Made by a program: the position numbers and the translations under genes. The notes beneath the pieces were generated by a model, which saw only the letters and a program-made list of their open reading frames with translations, was not told where the DNA came from and made no database searches. Below, in pieces: positions 1 to 6,393 of a DNA stretch of 8,130 nucleotides. The stretch covers positions 1 to 8,130 of the forward strand of contig JARIEH010000005.1 in NCBI GenBank assembly GCA_029256865.1, written 5' to 3'. Position 1 is the first letter of the stretch; every line of letters starts with the position of its first letter. The DNA is from Psychrobacter sp. (GTDB taxonomy: Bacteria > Pseudomonadota > Gammaproteobacteria > Pseudomonadales > Moraxellaceae).

Positions 1-37
1 GAAGGGATTGAATTGTAAAAGCTGTCTTATGATGGAA

Positions 38-42
38 AAGGA
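38..42 (+). promoter_or_regulatory. Ribosome binding site deciding the start at 50
   Basis: AAGGA sits 7 bases before the ATG at 50 and is the only good Shine-Dalgarno match near the candidate starts at 8 (TTG), 29, 32 and 50. It favours the shorter protein. Confidence 0.55.
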
Positions 43-49
43 TACTCAA

Positions 50-985
50 ATGTCTTCAAGAAAAATACCATACGCAATGTATTCTGATAACTGGACTTAC
101 TCGATAGAAAACTATGCCGAGCTGTTAAAAAACCATGAGGCAGTTACTTCAAATGAGTATATTCATGATGTTATGTATGAGAAAATATTTTGCCCAAAGT
201 GTTTCACACCTTTAACAAGAACACCCTTGGTAGAATCTCGTTCAAGAAATAACGTATTAGCATATTTTAAACATCTGCCCTCGTATTCACATATTAATTG
301 TATGTACAGGGCAAACAAAGGTGAAGGTCTAAATTATGTCAATGAAGAAGAGGCTAAAGAAGCTGTAGATAATGCACAATTAGTCGTTATAGATAGCTTT
401 ATGAAGGAAGTCCCTGAAGTTAAGAATGTTGACGATGATGAAGATTGCTACGACTCTTTGATAGAGGATATAGATGGTCCTACTACAGATGTCTCAATAA
501 GTAGACATACAGGAGAAAAATTTTCCTTACCCTCCAAGGTAACATCCGTTAGAGCCATATGTAGAAATTTTTCAAAAAATTTACATAAAGGCTACTACCT
601 GCCCAATTCTAATATAGCTCTACCGTTGATTGATTTACTAAATGATGTGAGTGATATCAAAGCAGAAGATAATGATAGCAAACTCTATATAGGAAAGATT
701 ACAAGATCTGATCATCAGGGCAAAGAAAAACGAGATAATAACATAAGAATGACTTTTCTATCTTTCAAAAAAGGTGGAGGTTATAAAGATTTTTGTATTA
801 AAGAAGAGCATTCATTACAAGCTAAACATGGAATTAATGATAACTCTGTTGGTAGATACGTCATCTTTTATGGCAAGATAGAAGAGAGCGGCGTTGGTTT
901 ATGTGTCACCGACCTGAGTTACGGTGAACTGTCCTTGTTACCTAAAAAATATAACACTATAGTTCAAGAGCTATACGATTTATAA
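50..985 (+). CDS. AT-rich accessory protein with N-terminal CxxC...H...C zinc-site pattern, function unknown
   Basis: I do not recognise this protein as a named family member. From the ATG at 50 it has 311 residues. Near the N-terminus is CPKC (C48, C51), followed by an FKH (H75), H81 and C84. This spacing resembles the zinc-binding head of CoiA-like and related DNA-associated proteins, in which a CxxC knuckle is followed by an aromatic-x-H and a final Cys. The middle (about 105-150) is acidic, with a DDDED run. The C-terminal third (about 210-300) reads as alternating beta strands, possibly an OB-like fold, which is speculative. I chose ATG 50 because AAGGA (38-42) lies 7 bases upstream; a TTG at 8 and ATGs at 29 and 32 are in frame but have no such site, and the frame is open to the window edge. 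Arginine codons are 9 AGA, 1 AGG, 1 CGT and 1 CGA, unlike trpA next door, which suggests horizontal transfer. It may belong to a defence or mobile island extending leftwards, but nothing here proves that. Confidence 0.75.
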   Translation: MSSRKIPYAMYSDNWTYSIENYAELLKNHEAVTSNEYIHDVMYEKIFCPKCFTPLTRTPLVESRSRNNVLAYFKHLPSYSHINCMYRANKGEGLNYVNEEEAKEAVDNAQLVVIDSFMKEVPEVKNVDDDEDCYDSLIEDIDGPTTDVSISRHTGEKFSLPSKVTSVRAICRNFSKNLHKGYYLPNSNIALPLIDLLNDVSDIKAEDNDSKLYIGKITRSDHQGKEKRDNNIRMTFLSFKKGGGYKDFCIKEEHSLQAKHGINDNSVGRYVIFYGKIEESGVGLCVTDLSYGELSLLPKKYNTIVQELYDL

Positions 986-996
986 AATTCTTTTAT
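982..996 (+). terminator. Weak AT-only hairpin after the accessory gene
   Basis: ATAAAA and TTTTAT flank a 3-base TTC loop, overlapping the stop codon of the upstream gene. The stem has no GC pair, so it is a poor terminator at best. Readthrough into trpA is therefore possible. Confidence 0.2.
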
Positions 997-1046
997 GGCA
1001 ACATTCATTAATACCTACAAAATGAGTATAACTTTTGGATTTTGAT

Positions 1047-1889
1047 ATGAGCACTATCAACAATAGCACCAGAATTGAAAGCACTTTTGAAACTTTAAAA
1101 GCACAAAACAAAAAAGCCCTGATTCCTTATGTAATGGCAGGCGACCCAACCCCTGATAACTTTGTTGGCCTACTACATGACTTGGTCAAGCATGGTGCTG
1201 ATATGATTGAAGTAGGCTTACCATTCTCTGACCCAATGGCCGATGGTCCAACTGTTGCATTGGCTGGCGAGCGCGCGTTAGCAGCAGGAACCAGTACGCG
1301 TGATGCACTAAAGATGGTTGCAGAGTTCCGCAAACAAGACACGCAAACGCCAATTATCCTAATGGGTTACCTCAATCCCGTTGAAATCATCGGTTATGAT
1401 AACTTCGTTGCTTTATGTGAGCAATCAAGCGTTGATGGCATTTTGATGGTTGATTTGCCGCCAGCAGAGGCGGGTAGCTTTACTCAGCATCTGACTGAGC
1501 ATGCGATGAATGAGATTTTCTTATTATCACCGACCACTTTGCCTGAGCGCCGTGAGCAAGTACTGACGCATTGTGGCGGCTTTATCTATTATGTGTCACT
1601 CAAAGGGGTGACAGGTTCGGCGACGCTGGATACCGATGATGTTGCCACCCAAGTGCAAGCGATTAAAGCGGAGACAGACTTGCCAGTATGCGTGGGCTTT
1701 GGCATTCGTGATGCAGCGTCTGCTAAAGCAATTGGACAGCATGCGGATGGCATTATTGTCGGTAGTGCACTGGTACAAAACTTTGCTGATATAGATGCTC
1801 AAGATGCCAGTGCAGTTGCCGCTGCTCAACAAAAAATTATGGTTAAGATGGATGAGCTACGAGATGCACTCGATAGCTTGAGTGCTTAA
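1047..1889 (+). CDS. trpA: Tryptophan synthase alpha chain
   Basis: TrpA cleaves indole-3-glycerol phosphate to indole and glyceraldehyde 3-phosphate and channels the indole to TrpB, the last step pair of tryptophan synthesis in the cytoplasm. The 280-residue product matches the usual length of about 260-280. It shows YVMAGDP (28-34), IEVGLPFSDPMADGPT (54-69) with the two catalytic acids E55 and D66 (equivalent to E49 and D60 of E. coli), MGYLNPV, the SLKGVTG loop, VGFGI and the phosphate-binding VGSALV near the C-terminus. I prefer ATG 1047 over the in-frame TTG at 1035: it gives a normal N-terminus, although its Shine-Dalgarno is weak (GGA at 1037-1039). trpB, its obligate partner, is not visible upstream; an unrelated AT-rich gene is there instead. 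A weak -10-like TATAAC (1027-1032) lies just upstream. Arginine codons are mainly CGT and CGC, a native pattern. Confidence 0.97.
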   Translation: MSTINNSTRIESTFETLKAQNKKALIPYVMAGDPTPDNFVGLLHDLVKHGADMIEVGLPFSDPMADGPTVALAGERALAAGTSTRDALKMVAEFRKQDTQTPIILMGYLNPVEIIGYDNFVALCEQSSVDGILMVDLPPAEAGSFTQHLTEHAMNEIFLLSPTTLPERREQVLTHCGGFIYYVSLKGVTGSATLDTDDVATQVQAIKAETDLPVCVGFGIRDAASAKAIGQHADGIIVGSALVQNFADIDAQDASAVAAAQQKIMVKMDELRDALDSLSA

Positions 1890-1910
1890 GTTATAAAATA
1901 CACGCGCACT

Positions 1911-1933
1911 AGTGACAATATTGTCAGTGACAA
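1911..1933. promoter_or_regulatory. Cluster of three TGACAA half-sites forming two overlapping palindromes
   Basis: TGACAATATTGTCA (1913-1926) is a perfect 14-base palindrome. Its right half also forms TTGTCA-G-TGACAA (1921-1933), a second perfect palindrome. The octamer AGTGACAA occurs twice, 15 bases apart (1911 and 1926). A 14-base palindrome without a loop is a poor RNA hairpin and there is no following T-run, so a protein-binding DNA site before accD is more likely than a terminator. The cognate regulator is unknown. Confidence 0.4.
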
Positions 1934-1956
1934 AGCTGAATGACTTTGCTAAATTA

Positions 1957-1974
1957 AGTTTACGTGTGTAAACT
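1957..1974 (+). terminator. Hairpin downstream of trpA, no U-tract
   Basis: AGTTTAC and GTAAACT form a perfect 7-base-pair stem around a GTGT tetraloop, 67 bases after the trpA stop. No T-run follows, so it may only stabilise the trpA 3' end or act as a weak or Rho-assisted terminator. Confidence 0.3.
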
Positions 1975-1990
1975 AACCTCACGTATAAAT

Positions 1991-1999
1991 TGTTACAAT
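1991..1999 (+). promoter_or_regulatory. Candidate extended -10 promoter for accD
   Basis: TGT-TACAAT fits the extended -10 form TGnTATAAT with one mismatch. No good -35 lies 16-18 bases upstream. The -10 sits inside a 13-base palindrome AATTGT-T-ACAATT (1988-2000), which could let a repressor cover it. Transcription would start near 2006, giving a leader of about 165 bases. Confidence 0.35.
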
Positions 2000-2056
2000 T
2001 ACACGCTATTGCCTGTTTGCTTAACTTAGATTAATTGTGGATAGGCCATACGTGCT

Positions 2057-2077
2057 TCATAACCGCTCATGTTATGA
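2057..2077 (+). promoter_or_regulatory. Hairpin in the presumed accD leader
   Basis: TCATAAC and GTTATGA form a perfect 7-base-pair stem with a 7-base loop CGCTCAT. It lies between the candidate promoter and the upstream ORF, so it would be part of the accD mRNA leader. Function is unknown. Confidence 0.3.
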
Positions 2078-2128
2078 CTGTATTTGACTCACAGTTTAAA
2101 TAACAATCAAACTCTTAGGGACAAGTGT

Positions 2129-2179
2129 ATGAGCAAACTTGCCGATAAGCCTTCGATAATGGCGAATGAATATGACTGA
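2129..2179 (+). CDS. Short upstream ORF overlapping the accD start
   Basis: An ATG at 2129 opens a 16-codon frame (peptide MSKLADKPSIMANEYD) ending in TGA at 2177-2179, inside the first three codons of accD in another frame. It has a strong ribosome site, AGGGA (2117-2121), 7 bases upstream, clearly better than the GGCGA that serves accD itself. Termination within a few bases of the accD ATG (2172) is the classic layout for translational coupling by reinitiation. The peptide has no run of a regulatory amino acid, so ribosome-stalling attenuation is not suggested. It could instead be chance; conservation among relatives would decide. Confidence 0.45.
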   Translation: MSKLADKPSIMANEYD

Positions 2180-3119
2180 TACGATAAAAAACCCCGATGC
2201 TCCAAACGCTGGTGCTTCATGCGTTCTAAAAGAAAGTGTTGCTGATCCGACACGTCATTCATGGTTTGATCGTCCGGTACCAGGCATCAAGCAACAATTG
2301 ACGGCACCGCTCACGGCAGTAGAGACCGAACCATCAACAGAGTGTACGAGCTGTCACTCGATGATTACCAATACGGCGCTGATCTTCAACTGTTATATCT
2401 GCCCACATTGTGATCATCATATGCCAATGTCTGCGCGTGAGCGTTTACAGTGGTTTTTAGACCAAGTAGATGGTGAGCTTGGGCAGGAGTTTAGCGCCAA
2501 GGATCCGCTCAAGTTTGTCGATAGCAAACCTTATCCCGATCGGATGCGCGAGGCACAAACCAAAACTGGGGAAACAGAAGCGTTGCTCGTCATGTATGGC
2601 AAGCTGCGTAACCTTGACGTGGTAGCATGTGCTTTTGATTTCCGCTTTATGGGTGGTTCAATGGGCTCAGTGGTTGGCGATCGGTTTGTACAAGCTGCCG
2701 AAACAGCCCTTGAAAGAAAAGTGCCTTTGGTGTGTTTTGCGGCCTCTGGTGGCGCTCGTATGCAAGAAGGTCTGCTGTCATTGATGCAGATGGCACGTAC
2801 TGCAGCAGCTGTTGAGCGCCTGAGAATTGCTGGTGTGCCTTATATCGTGATATTGACCAACCCTGTGTATGGCGGCGTGACCGCGTCACTTGCTATGTTA
2901 GGTGATATTCATTTGGCAGAGCCAAAAGCGATGATTGGTTTCGCTGGTAAGCGCGTCATTGAGCAGACGGTACGGGAAACGTTAAAAGAACCATTCCAAC
3001 GTGCTGAGTTCTTATTAGAGCATGGTGTCGTAGATGAGGTCGTACATCGGCACCAGCTGGTTGATACGACGTATCGTCTATTGGCCAAGCTATGTGATCA
3101 ACCAAACGTTGATGCCTAG
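2172..3119 (+). CDS. accD: Acetyl-CoA carboxylase carboxyltransferase subunit beta
   Basis: AccD and AccA form the carboxyltransferase of acetyl-CoA carboxylase, moving the carboxyl group from carboxybiotin on AccB to acetyl-CoA to make malonyl-CoA, the first committed step of fatty-acid synthesis. The 315-residue protein has the N-terminal zinc ribbon with C58, C61, C77 and C80 (CTSC...CPHC), then the crotonase-like carboxyltransferase core: FMGGSMGS (159-166), SGGARMQEG (192-200), YGGVTAS (233-239), and GFAGKRVIEQTVRE. The N-terminus before the zinc ribbon is about 30 residues longer than in E. coli and looks disordered. I chose ATG 2172 (MTDTIKN), with GGCGA (2161-2165) 6 bases upstream; ATG 2166 in the same frame would add two residues. 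A short upstream ORF overlaps this start. A strong terminator follows 36 bases after the stop, so accD is not simply co-transcribed with folC. Confidence 0.97.
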   Translation: MTDTIKNPDAPNAGASCVLKESVADPTRHSWFDRPVPGIKQQLTAPLTAVETEPSTECTSCHSMITNTALIFNCYICPHCDHHMPMSARERLQWFLDQVDGELGQEFSAKDPLKFVDSKPYPDRMREAQTKTGETEALLVMYGKLRNLDVVACAFDFRFMGGSMGSVVGDRFVQAAETALERKVPLVCFAASGGARMQEGLLSLMQMARTAAAVERLRIAGVPYIVILTNPVYGGVTASLAMLGDIHLAEPKAMIGFAGKRVIEQTVRETLKEPFQRAEFLLEHGVVDEVVHRHQLVDTTYRLLAKLCDQPNVDA

Positions 3120-3155
3120 TCATATCTGTATTAATGCCTCTCATTAATTCTCTCT

Positions 3156-3200
3156 AATAGCATTTATCGTCATTTACGATAAATGCTATTTTTAGTTTTT
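3156..3200 (+). terminator. Strong intrinsic terminator of accD
   Basis: A perfect 15-base-pair stem (3156-3170 with 3176-3190) around a 5-base CATTT loop is followed by TTTAGTTTTT. The left arm starts AATAGCATTT and the right arm is its exact reverse complement. This is the clearest terminator in the window and separates accD from folC. Confidence 0.88.
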
Positions 3201-3333
3201 AGGTTTGGTTTTTAGCAAGGGTGTTATACACTGCCTTTATTTGCCACTCTCATCTTTTAAGTTTCAAAACATTTGAAGCCAGCCTTCTTTTAATTCAGTT
3301 CCTTTAATTTGAGTATTTATAATAGGTTTTTCT

Positions 3334-4716
3334 ATGTCTGCATCTGTGCCTTCTGATACGGTTAATAATACTGTTAGTAAAAATAGCCCTAATAGTGATG
3401 CCAGTCTCACCGAGTGGCTAGATTATATGCAGCAGATTCATGTATCAGCGATAGATATGGGTCTGTCACGAGTACTGCCAGTTGCTGAGTATTTAGGAGT
3501 GATGCAGTCTGCTAAGACGGATACCTACGTATTTACTATAGCGGGTACGAATGGCAAAGGCTCAACGACTGCCGTTATCAATGAGATGTGCCAAGCCGCT
3601 GGCTACAAGACGGCACTGTATCAATCACCGCATCTCAGCGTGTTTAATGAGCGCGTGCGCATTGAGGGTGAAATGGTCAGTGATCGAACGCTGATAGATG
3701 CCTTTTGTAAAGTAGAAGCTGCGCGATTAGAGTGTGAATTGACGCTCTCATTCTTTGAGATGACCACACTGGCGGCGTTATTAATATTTGCGGAAGCTGA
3801 ATGTGATGTTTGGGTATTAGAGGTGGGGCTAGGTGGTCGCCTTGATGTGGTCAATATTATAGATCCAGATATGGCAGTCATCACCAACATTGGTATCGAT
3901 CACGTGGACTGGTTGGGTGATAATGTCGAACAGATTGGCGCTGAAAAAGCAGGTATATTGCGTGACGGCATTACCTTGATATATGGAGCAGCTGATATGC
4001 CAAATAGCGTACAGCAGCTTATTAACCATCATCAGTCAACTTGCTATCAGCTAGGACGGGACTTTAGCTATCGTGTACAGGACGCGCAGACATGGCAATA
4101 TAGTAATGCGGCTCTCACCTTGAATCTGCCGCGCCCAGCGCTGTCACTCATCAATACCGCCAATGCGCTGTCTGCAGTGTTAGCAAGCCCGCTAAATATA
4201 GACACAGCCGCTATTAAGCAGGCACTAACTACTGTAAAACTAGCAGGTCGCTTTGATTATCGTGAGGTAGCTGAACGTCATTGGTTGTTCGATGTCGCAC
4301 ATAATGAACAAGGAGTGGATTTTTTATTAACGCAGTTGCTACCGTTATGGCAAGCGCATCGCAATCGTCAGCAGTCTATGCTGCTCCCGTCGTCTGCACC
4401 TCCTGCGACTATTAAGATGCTGTTCTCTATGTTAGGTGATAAAGACATTGCTATGGTGGTAAAGCGTTTGATAGCCGCTGATCTGCCTATTGCAGACTGG
4501 TATGTTGCAGAGATTAATCATCCACGTGCAGCAACCATTGAACAACTGCAGGCTGCGCTGATTAATCATGTCAAAGACACTTCTATACATGTCTATCAGG
4601 ATTTACAGCAGGCAACTCACGCGGTGATTGAAGACAGTGCCAGTCAAGATTTAATTGTCGTTTGTGGCTCTTTTCATACGATTGGTGAGGCACTTGCAGC
4701 TCTGCAAGCATCGTAG
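3334..4716 (+). CDS. folC: Bifunctional folylpolyglutamate synthase / dihydrofolate synthase
   Basis: FolC uses ATP to add glutamate to dihydropteroate, giving dihydrofolate, and then to extend the glutamate tail of folates. The 460-residue protein is a Mur-ligase-family member. It shows the P-loop GTNGKGST (71-78), LYQSPHLSVFNERVRI (95-110), FFEMTT (140-145), EVGLGGRLD (163-171), TNIGIDH (184-190) and EKAGI (204-208), whose K205 corresponds to the lysine carbamylated in Mur and FolC enzymes. LAGRF (303-307) and FDVAHN (319-324) begin the C-terminal domain. The usual DVAHNP reads DVAHNEQG here, and the first 25 or so residues are a Ser/Asn-rich extension. ATG 3334 is preceded by a modest TAGG (3323-3326). 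After the accD terminator there is only a weak extended -10-like TGTTATACA (3222-3230), which could serve as its promoter. Confidence 0.95.
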   Translation: MSASVPSDTVNNTVSKNSPNSDASLTEWLDYMQQIHVSAIDMGLSRVLPVAEYLGVMQSAKTDTYVFTIAGTNGKGSTTAVINEMCQAAGYKTALYQSPHLSVFNERVRIEGEMVSDRTLIDAFCKVEAARLECELTLSFFEMTTLAALLIFAEAECDVWVLEVGLGGRLDVVNIIDPDMAVITNIGIDHVDWLGDNVEQIGAEKAGILRDGITLIYGAADMPNSVQQLINHHQSTCYQLGRDFSYRVQDAQTWQYSNAALTLNLPRPALSLINTANALSAVLASPLNIDTAAIKQALTTVKLAGRFDYREVAERHWLFDVAHNEQGVDFLLTQLLPLWQAHRNRQQSMLLPSSAPPATIKMLFSMLGDKDIAMVVKRLIAADLPIADWYVAEINHPRAATIEQLQAALINHVKDTSIHVYQDLQQATHAVIEDSASQDLIVVCGSFHTIGEALAALQAS

Positions 4717-4719
4717 TAC

Positions 4720-4743
4720 TTAACGACGCTTATTAGTCGTTAA
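4720..4743 (+). terminator. Hairpin just after folC, without U-tract
   Basis: TTAACGAC and GTCGTTAA form a perfect 8-base-pair stem around an 8-base loop, 4 bases after the folC stop. It is followed by ATAACG instead of a T-run, so it is a weak or Rho-assisted 3' end signal, or only protects the mRNA end. Confidence 0.35.
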
Positions 4744-4780
4744 ATAACGTCTCAACATCATGTTAAGAAGTGTGTGATAG

Positions 4781-4809
4781 CAGACAGCGCAAAAAATATG
4801 TTTTATAAT
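4781..4809 (+). promoter_or_regulatory. Sigma-70 type promoter for the LysM-SPOR gene
   Basis: A consensus -10 TATAAT (4804-4809) lies exactly 17 bases after CAGACA (4781-4786), which matches four of six -35 positions. Transcription would start near 4816, giving a leader of about 100 bases and making the envelope gene independent of folC. Confidence 0.6.
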
Positions 4810-4918
4810 CAAAGCACTTTCGTAAAAACAAGATGATTTTTGCTATCTGGTTTATAGTAGGGCAGACAGCAGTCGCGCCTAGCAATCAATCTTCCTACCA
4901 ACTAAGAGACGTAAACGG

Positions 4919-6169
4919 ATGAATTTTTCGAGACAAGCCTTATTGGGCATCGGGATGATTATAGGCGGTAGCGTGATGCTATACGCTATGGTACAGCAAA
5001 TTGGTTCAAGCGATGAGCAAGCTCAAGTACCCATTATCGTCAATGAGTCTAAAGATGAGCAAGCAGTAACAACACCATTGACCACAGATATCGATACCGA
5101 AAAACGTATTTTGGCCCAAAAGCAAAAAGAACGTGCAGCGCGTGTTGCTGAGCAAGAGAAGCGGGCGCAGGCATTTTTGGCAGAGCAGGAAACTGCCGAA
5201 GCGCAAGCATTGGCCAAAGCTCGGGCGGAGAACCAGCAATATAGAGAAAACATGTCATCAACGAGCGGCGATGAAGACAGCACAGAAACCACAGAAGATG
5301 GTGTTTCTACACCAACAGTACAACCACGGACGGATACTGAGGCCACTGCAACCAATATCGCTGATAAAAGTAGCAAAAACGCAGCACAAGCAGTAGCACA
5401 AGCCGAGGTGAAAAAAAAAGCTGAAGCTGAGGCCAAAGCCAAAAAGCTAGCAGATGCTAAGAAACAAGAAGATGCCAAAAAACAAGCAGAGGCAGAAGCT
5501 AAGAGAAAAGCAGAGGCAGATGCTAAGAAAAAATCTGAAGCTAAGAAAAAAGCTGAAGAACAGGCAGCGACCGAACAGAAAAAACAGGCGCAAGAAAAGG
5601 CCGCAGCTGAAGCCAGTAAAAGCGCTCCACCGACAGCGCCTATCGACTATGCTGTCAAGCGCGGCGATGGCTTATTGAAATTGGCACGCCAGTATAATGT
5701 TCCAGTTGCCGCATTAGCACAAGCCAATGAGATGTCACCCTCAGCCTCCTTACAGGTCGGTCAAGCCTTAACCATTCCATCACGCAAGCAAGTTCAGCGC
5801 TTAGAACGTGAAGCGGCAGCAGCCGAGGAAAAAAGAAAAAAGGAAGAGGCGCTGGCTAAAAAGTCAGCTGAAACCAAGCGCGAAGCGCAGCAAAAACTTA
5901 ATGATGCGCGTCAAGAAGTTAAAGAAACCGATGCCAAAGGTAATTTTGGCGTACAAGTTGCCTTGGCAGGTAATCAAGCCTCTGCTGAAGAGGTAGCGAA
6001 GAAGTTTAAGTCAGCAGGTTATCAAGTTAAAACCAGTGCTACCAGTCGCGGTGTACGTGTCATCGTCGGGCCTGAACGTGGTAAGGTTGCTGCGTTAGCG
6101 CTCAAAGACAAAATCAACAGTGATCCTAAAGTTAATACCAACGGCGCCTGGGTACTGTACTGGCGTTAG
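4919..6169 (+). CDS. Membrane-anchored LysM and SPOR domain protein (TolA-like coiled-coil stalk)
   Basis: The 416-residue protein has an N-terminal membrane anchor (about 6-26, preceded by R5), so the rest should be periplasmic. Residues 60-110 and 155-235 are Ala/Lys/Glu/Gln-rich and predicted helical or coiled coil, like a TolA stalk, split by an acidic Ser/Thr linker (112-145). A LysM module follows (242-288: YAVKRGD..., ending VGQALTIPS), then a second charged helix (290-340), and a C-terminal SPOR domain (341-416) ending in WVLYWR. SPOR domains bind glycan strands stripped of stem peptides at the septum; LysM binds GlcNAc-containing glycan. The position after accD-folC is that of the DedD-type SPOR gene of many gammaproteobacteria, but DedD is usually about half this size and lacks LysM. 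A role in division or septal wall remodelling is inferred. The ribosome site is AAGAGA (4904-4909). Confidence 0.88.
   Translation: MNFSRQALLGIGMIIGGSVMLYAMVQQIGSSDEQAQVPIIVNESKDEQAVTTPLTTDIDTEKRILAQKQKERAARVAEQEKRAQAFLAEQETAEAQALAKARAENQQYRENMSSTSGDEDSTETTEDGVSTPTVQPRTDTEATATNIADKSSKNAAQAVAQAEVKKKAEAEAKAKKLADAKKQEDAKKQAEAEAKRKAEADAKKKSEAKKKAEEQAATEQKKQAQEKAAAEASKSAPPTAPIDYAVKRGDGLLKLARQYNVPVAALAQANEMSPSASLQVGQALTIPSRKQVQRLEREAAAAEEKRKKEEALAKKSAETKREAQQKLNDARQEVKETDAKGNFGVQVALAGNQASAEEVAKKFKSAGYQVKTSATSRGVRVIVGPERGKVAALALKDKINSDPKVNTNGAWVLYWR
5400..5600 (+). repeat. Purine-rich degenerate repeat encoding the Ala-Lys-Glu stalk
   Basis: The stretch repeats variations of GCTAAGAAAAAAGCTGAAG-like units, with several A-runs of six to nine bases. 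It encodes imperfect AEAKKKAEA-like heptad-rich sequence. Such tracts can change length by slippage or recombination, so stalk length may vary between strains. Confidence 0.6.
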
Positions 6170-6224
6170 CCTTGGTTATGACCAAAACTGAAAAGTAAAT
6201 TAGGGTAGCTAAAAATAGTATGTA

Positions 6225-6236
6225 AAAGTTAACTTT
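6225..6236. repeat. 12-base perfect palindrome after the SPOR gene
   Basis: AAAGTTAACTTT is a perfect palindrome, nested within outer arms GCTAAA (6208-6213) and TTTAGC (6234-6239). It lies in the 294-base gap before the DUF2726-type gene. No role is evident. Confidence 0.3.
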
Positions 6237-6269
6237 AGCCTCTAACTTATTTTAGAACGATTGACTTTC

Positions 6270-6296
6270 AAAACACGACATACATTGTCGTGTTTT
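6270..6296. terminator. Intrinsic, possibly bidirectional terminator after the SPOR gene
   Basis: AAAACACGACA and TGTCGTGTTTT form a perfect 11-base-pair stem around a 5-base TACAT loop. The arm itself ends in four T on the + strand, and in four T on the - strand read the other way. It lies about 100 bases after the stop of the LysM-SPOR gene. Confidence 0.7.
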
Positions 6297-6328
6297 ATGG
6301 TTTATGAGTTGTAGATAATCATCAGCTC

Positions 6329-6355
6329 GGATAGTATGAGGACGATTTACTATCC
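6329..6355. repeat. Inverted repeat in the gap before the DUF2726-type gene
   Basis: GGATAGT and ACTATCC are perfect 7-base arms separated by 13 bases, followed by CCTTATTTTCC. It could be a second weak terminator or a binding site. Confidence 0.3.
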
Positions 6356-6393
6356 CCTTATTTTCCCCTGTATCACGTGTTAGCCATCAATGG

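Noticed and set aside
8..49. TTG start at 8 for the zinc-site protein
   Set aside because: It has no ribosome site, whereas the ATG at 50 has AAGGA at good spacing. Translation from beyond the left edge cannot be excluded.
1022..1045. Seven-codon ORF (MSITFGF) ending one base before the trpA start
   Set aside because: It has no ribosome site and its length is easily reached by chance, so a leader role is not supported.
1035..1046. TTG start adding four residues to TrpA
   Set aside because: The ATG at 1047 gives the normal family N-terminus; no ribosome site favours the TTG.
2084..2089. TTGACT as a -35 box for accD
   Set aside because: No acceptable -10 lies 16-18 bases downstream.
5023..5478. 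151-codon open frame on the minus strand, rich in Ala, Ser, Cys and Phe
   Set aside because: It is the antisense of the Lys/Ala/Glu repeat in the LysM-SPOR gene; repetitive purine-rich coding sequence automatically leaves opposite frames open.
5454..5678. Lys/Arg-rich open frame on the plus strand
   Set aside because: It is an out-of-frame reading of the same A-rich repeat and has no domain or ribosome site.
6374..6379. CACGTG palindrome
   Set aside because: A single six-base palindrome is expected by chance and has no known bacterial regulator in this setting.
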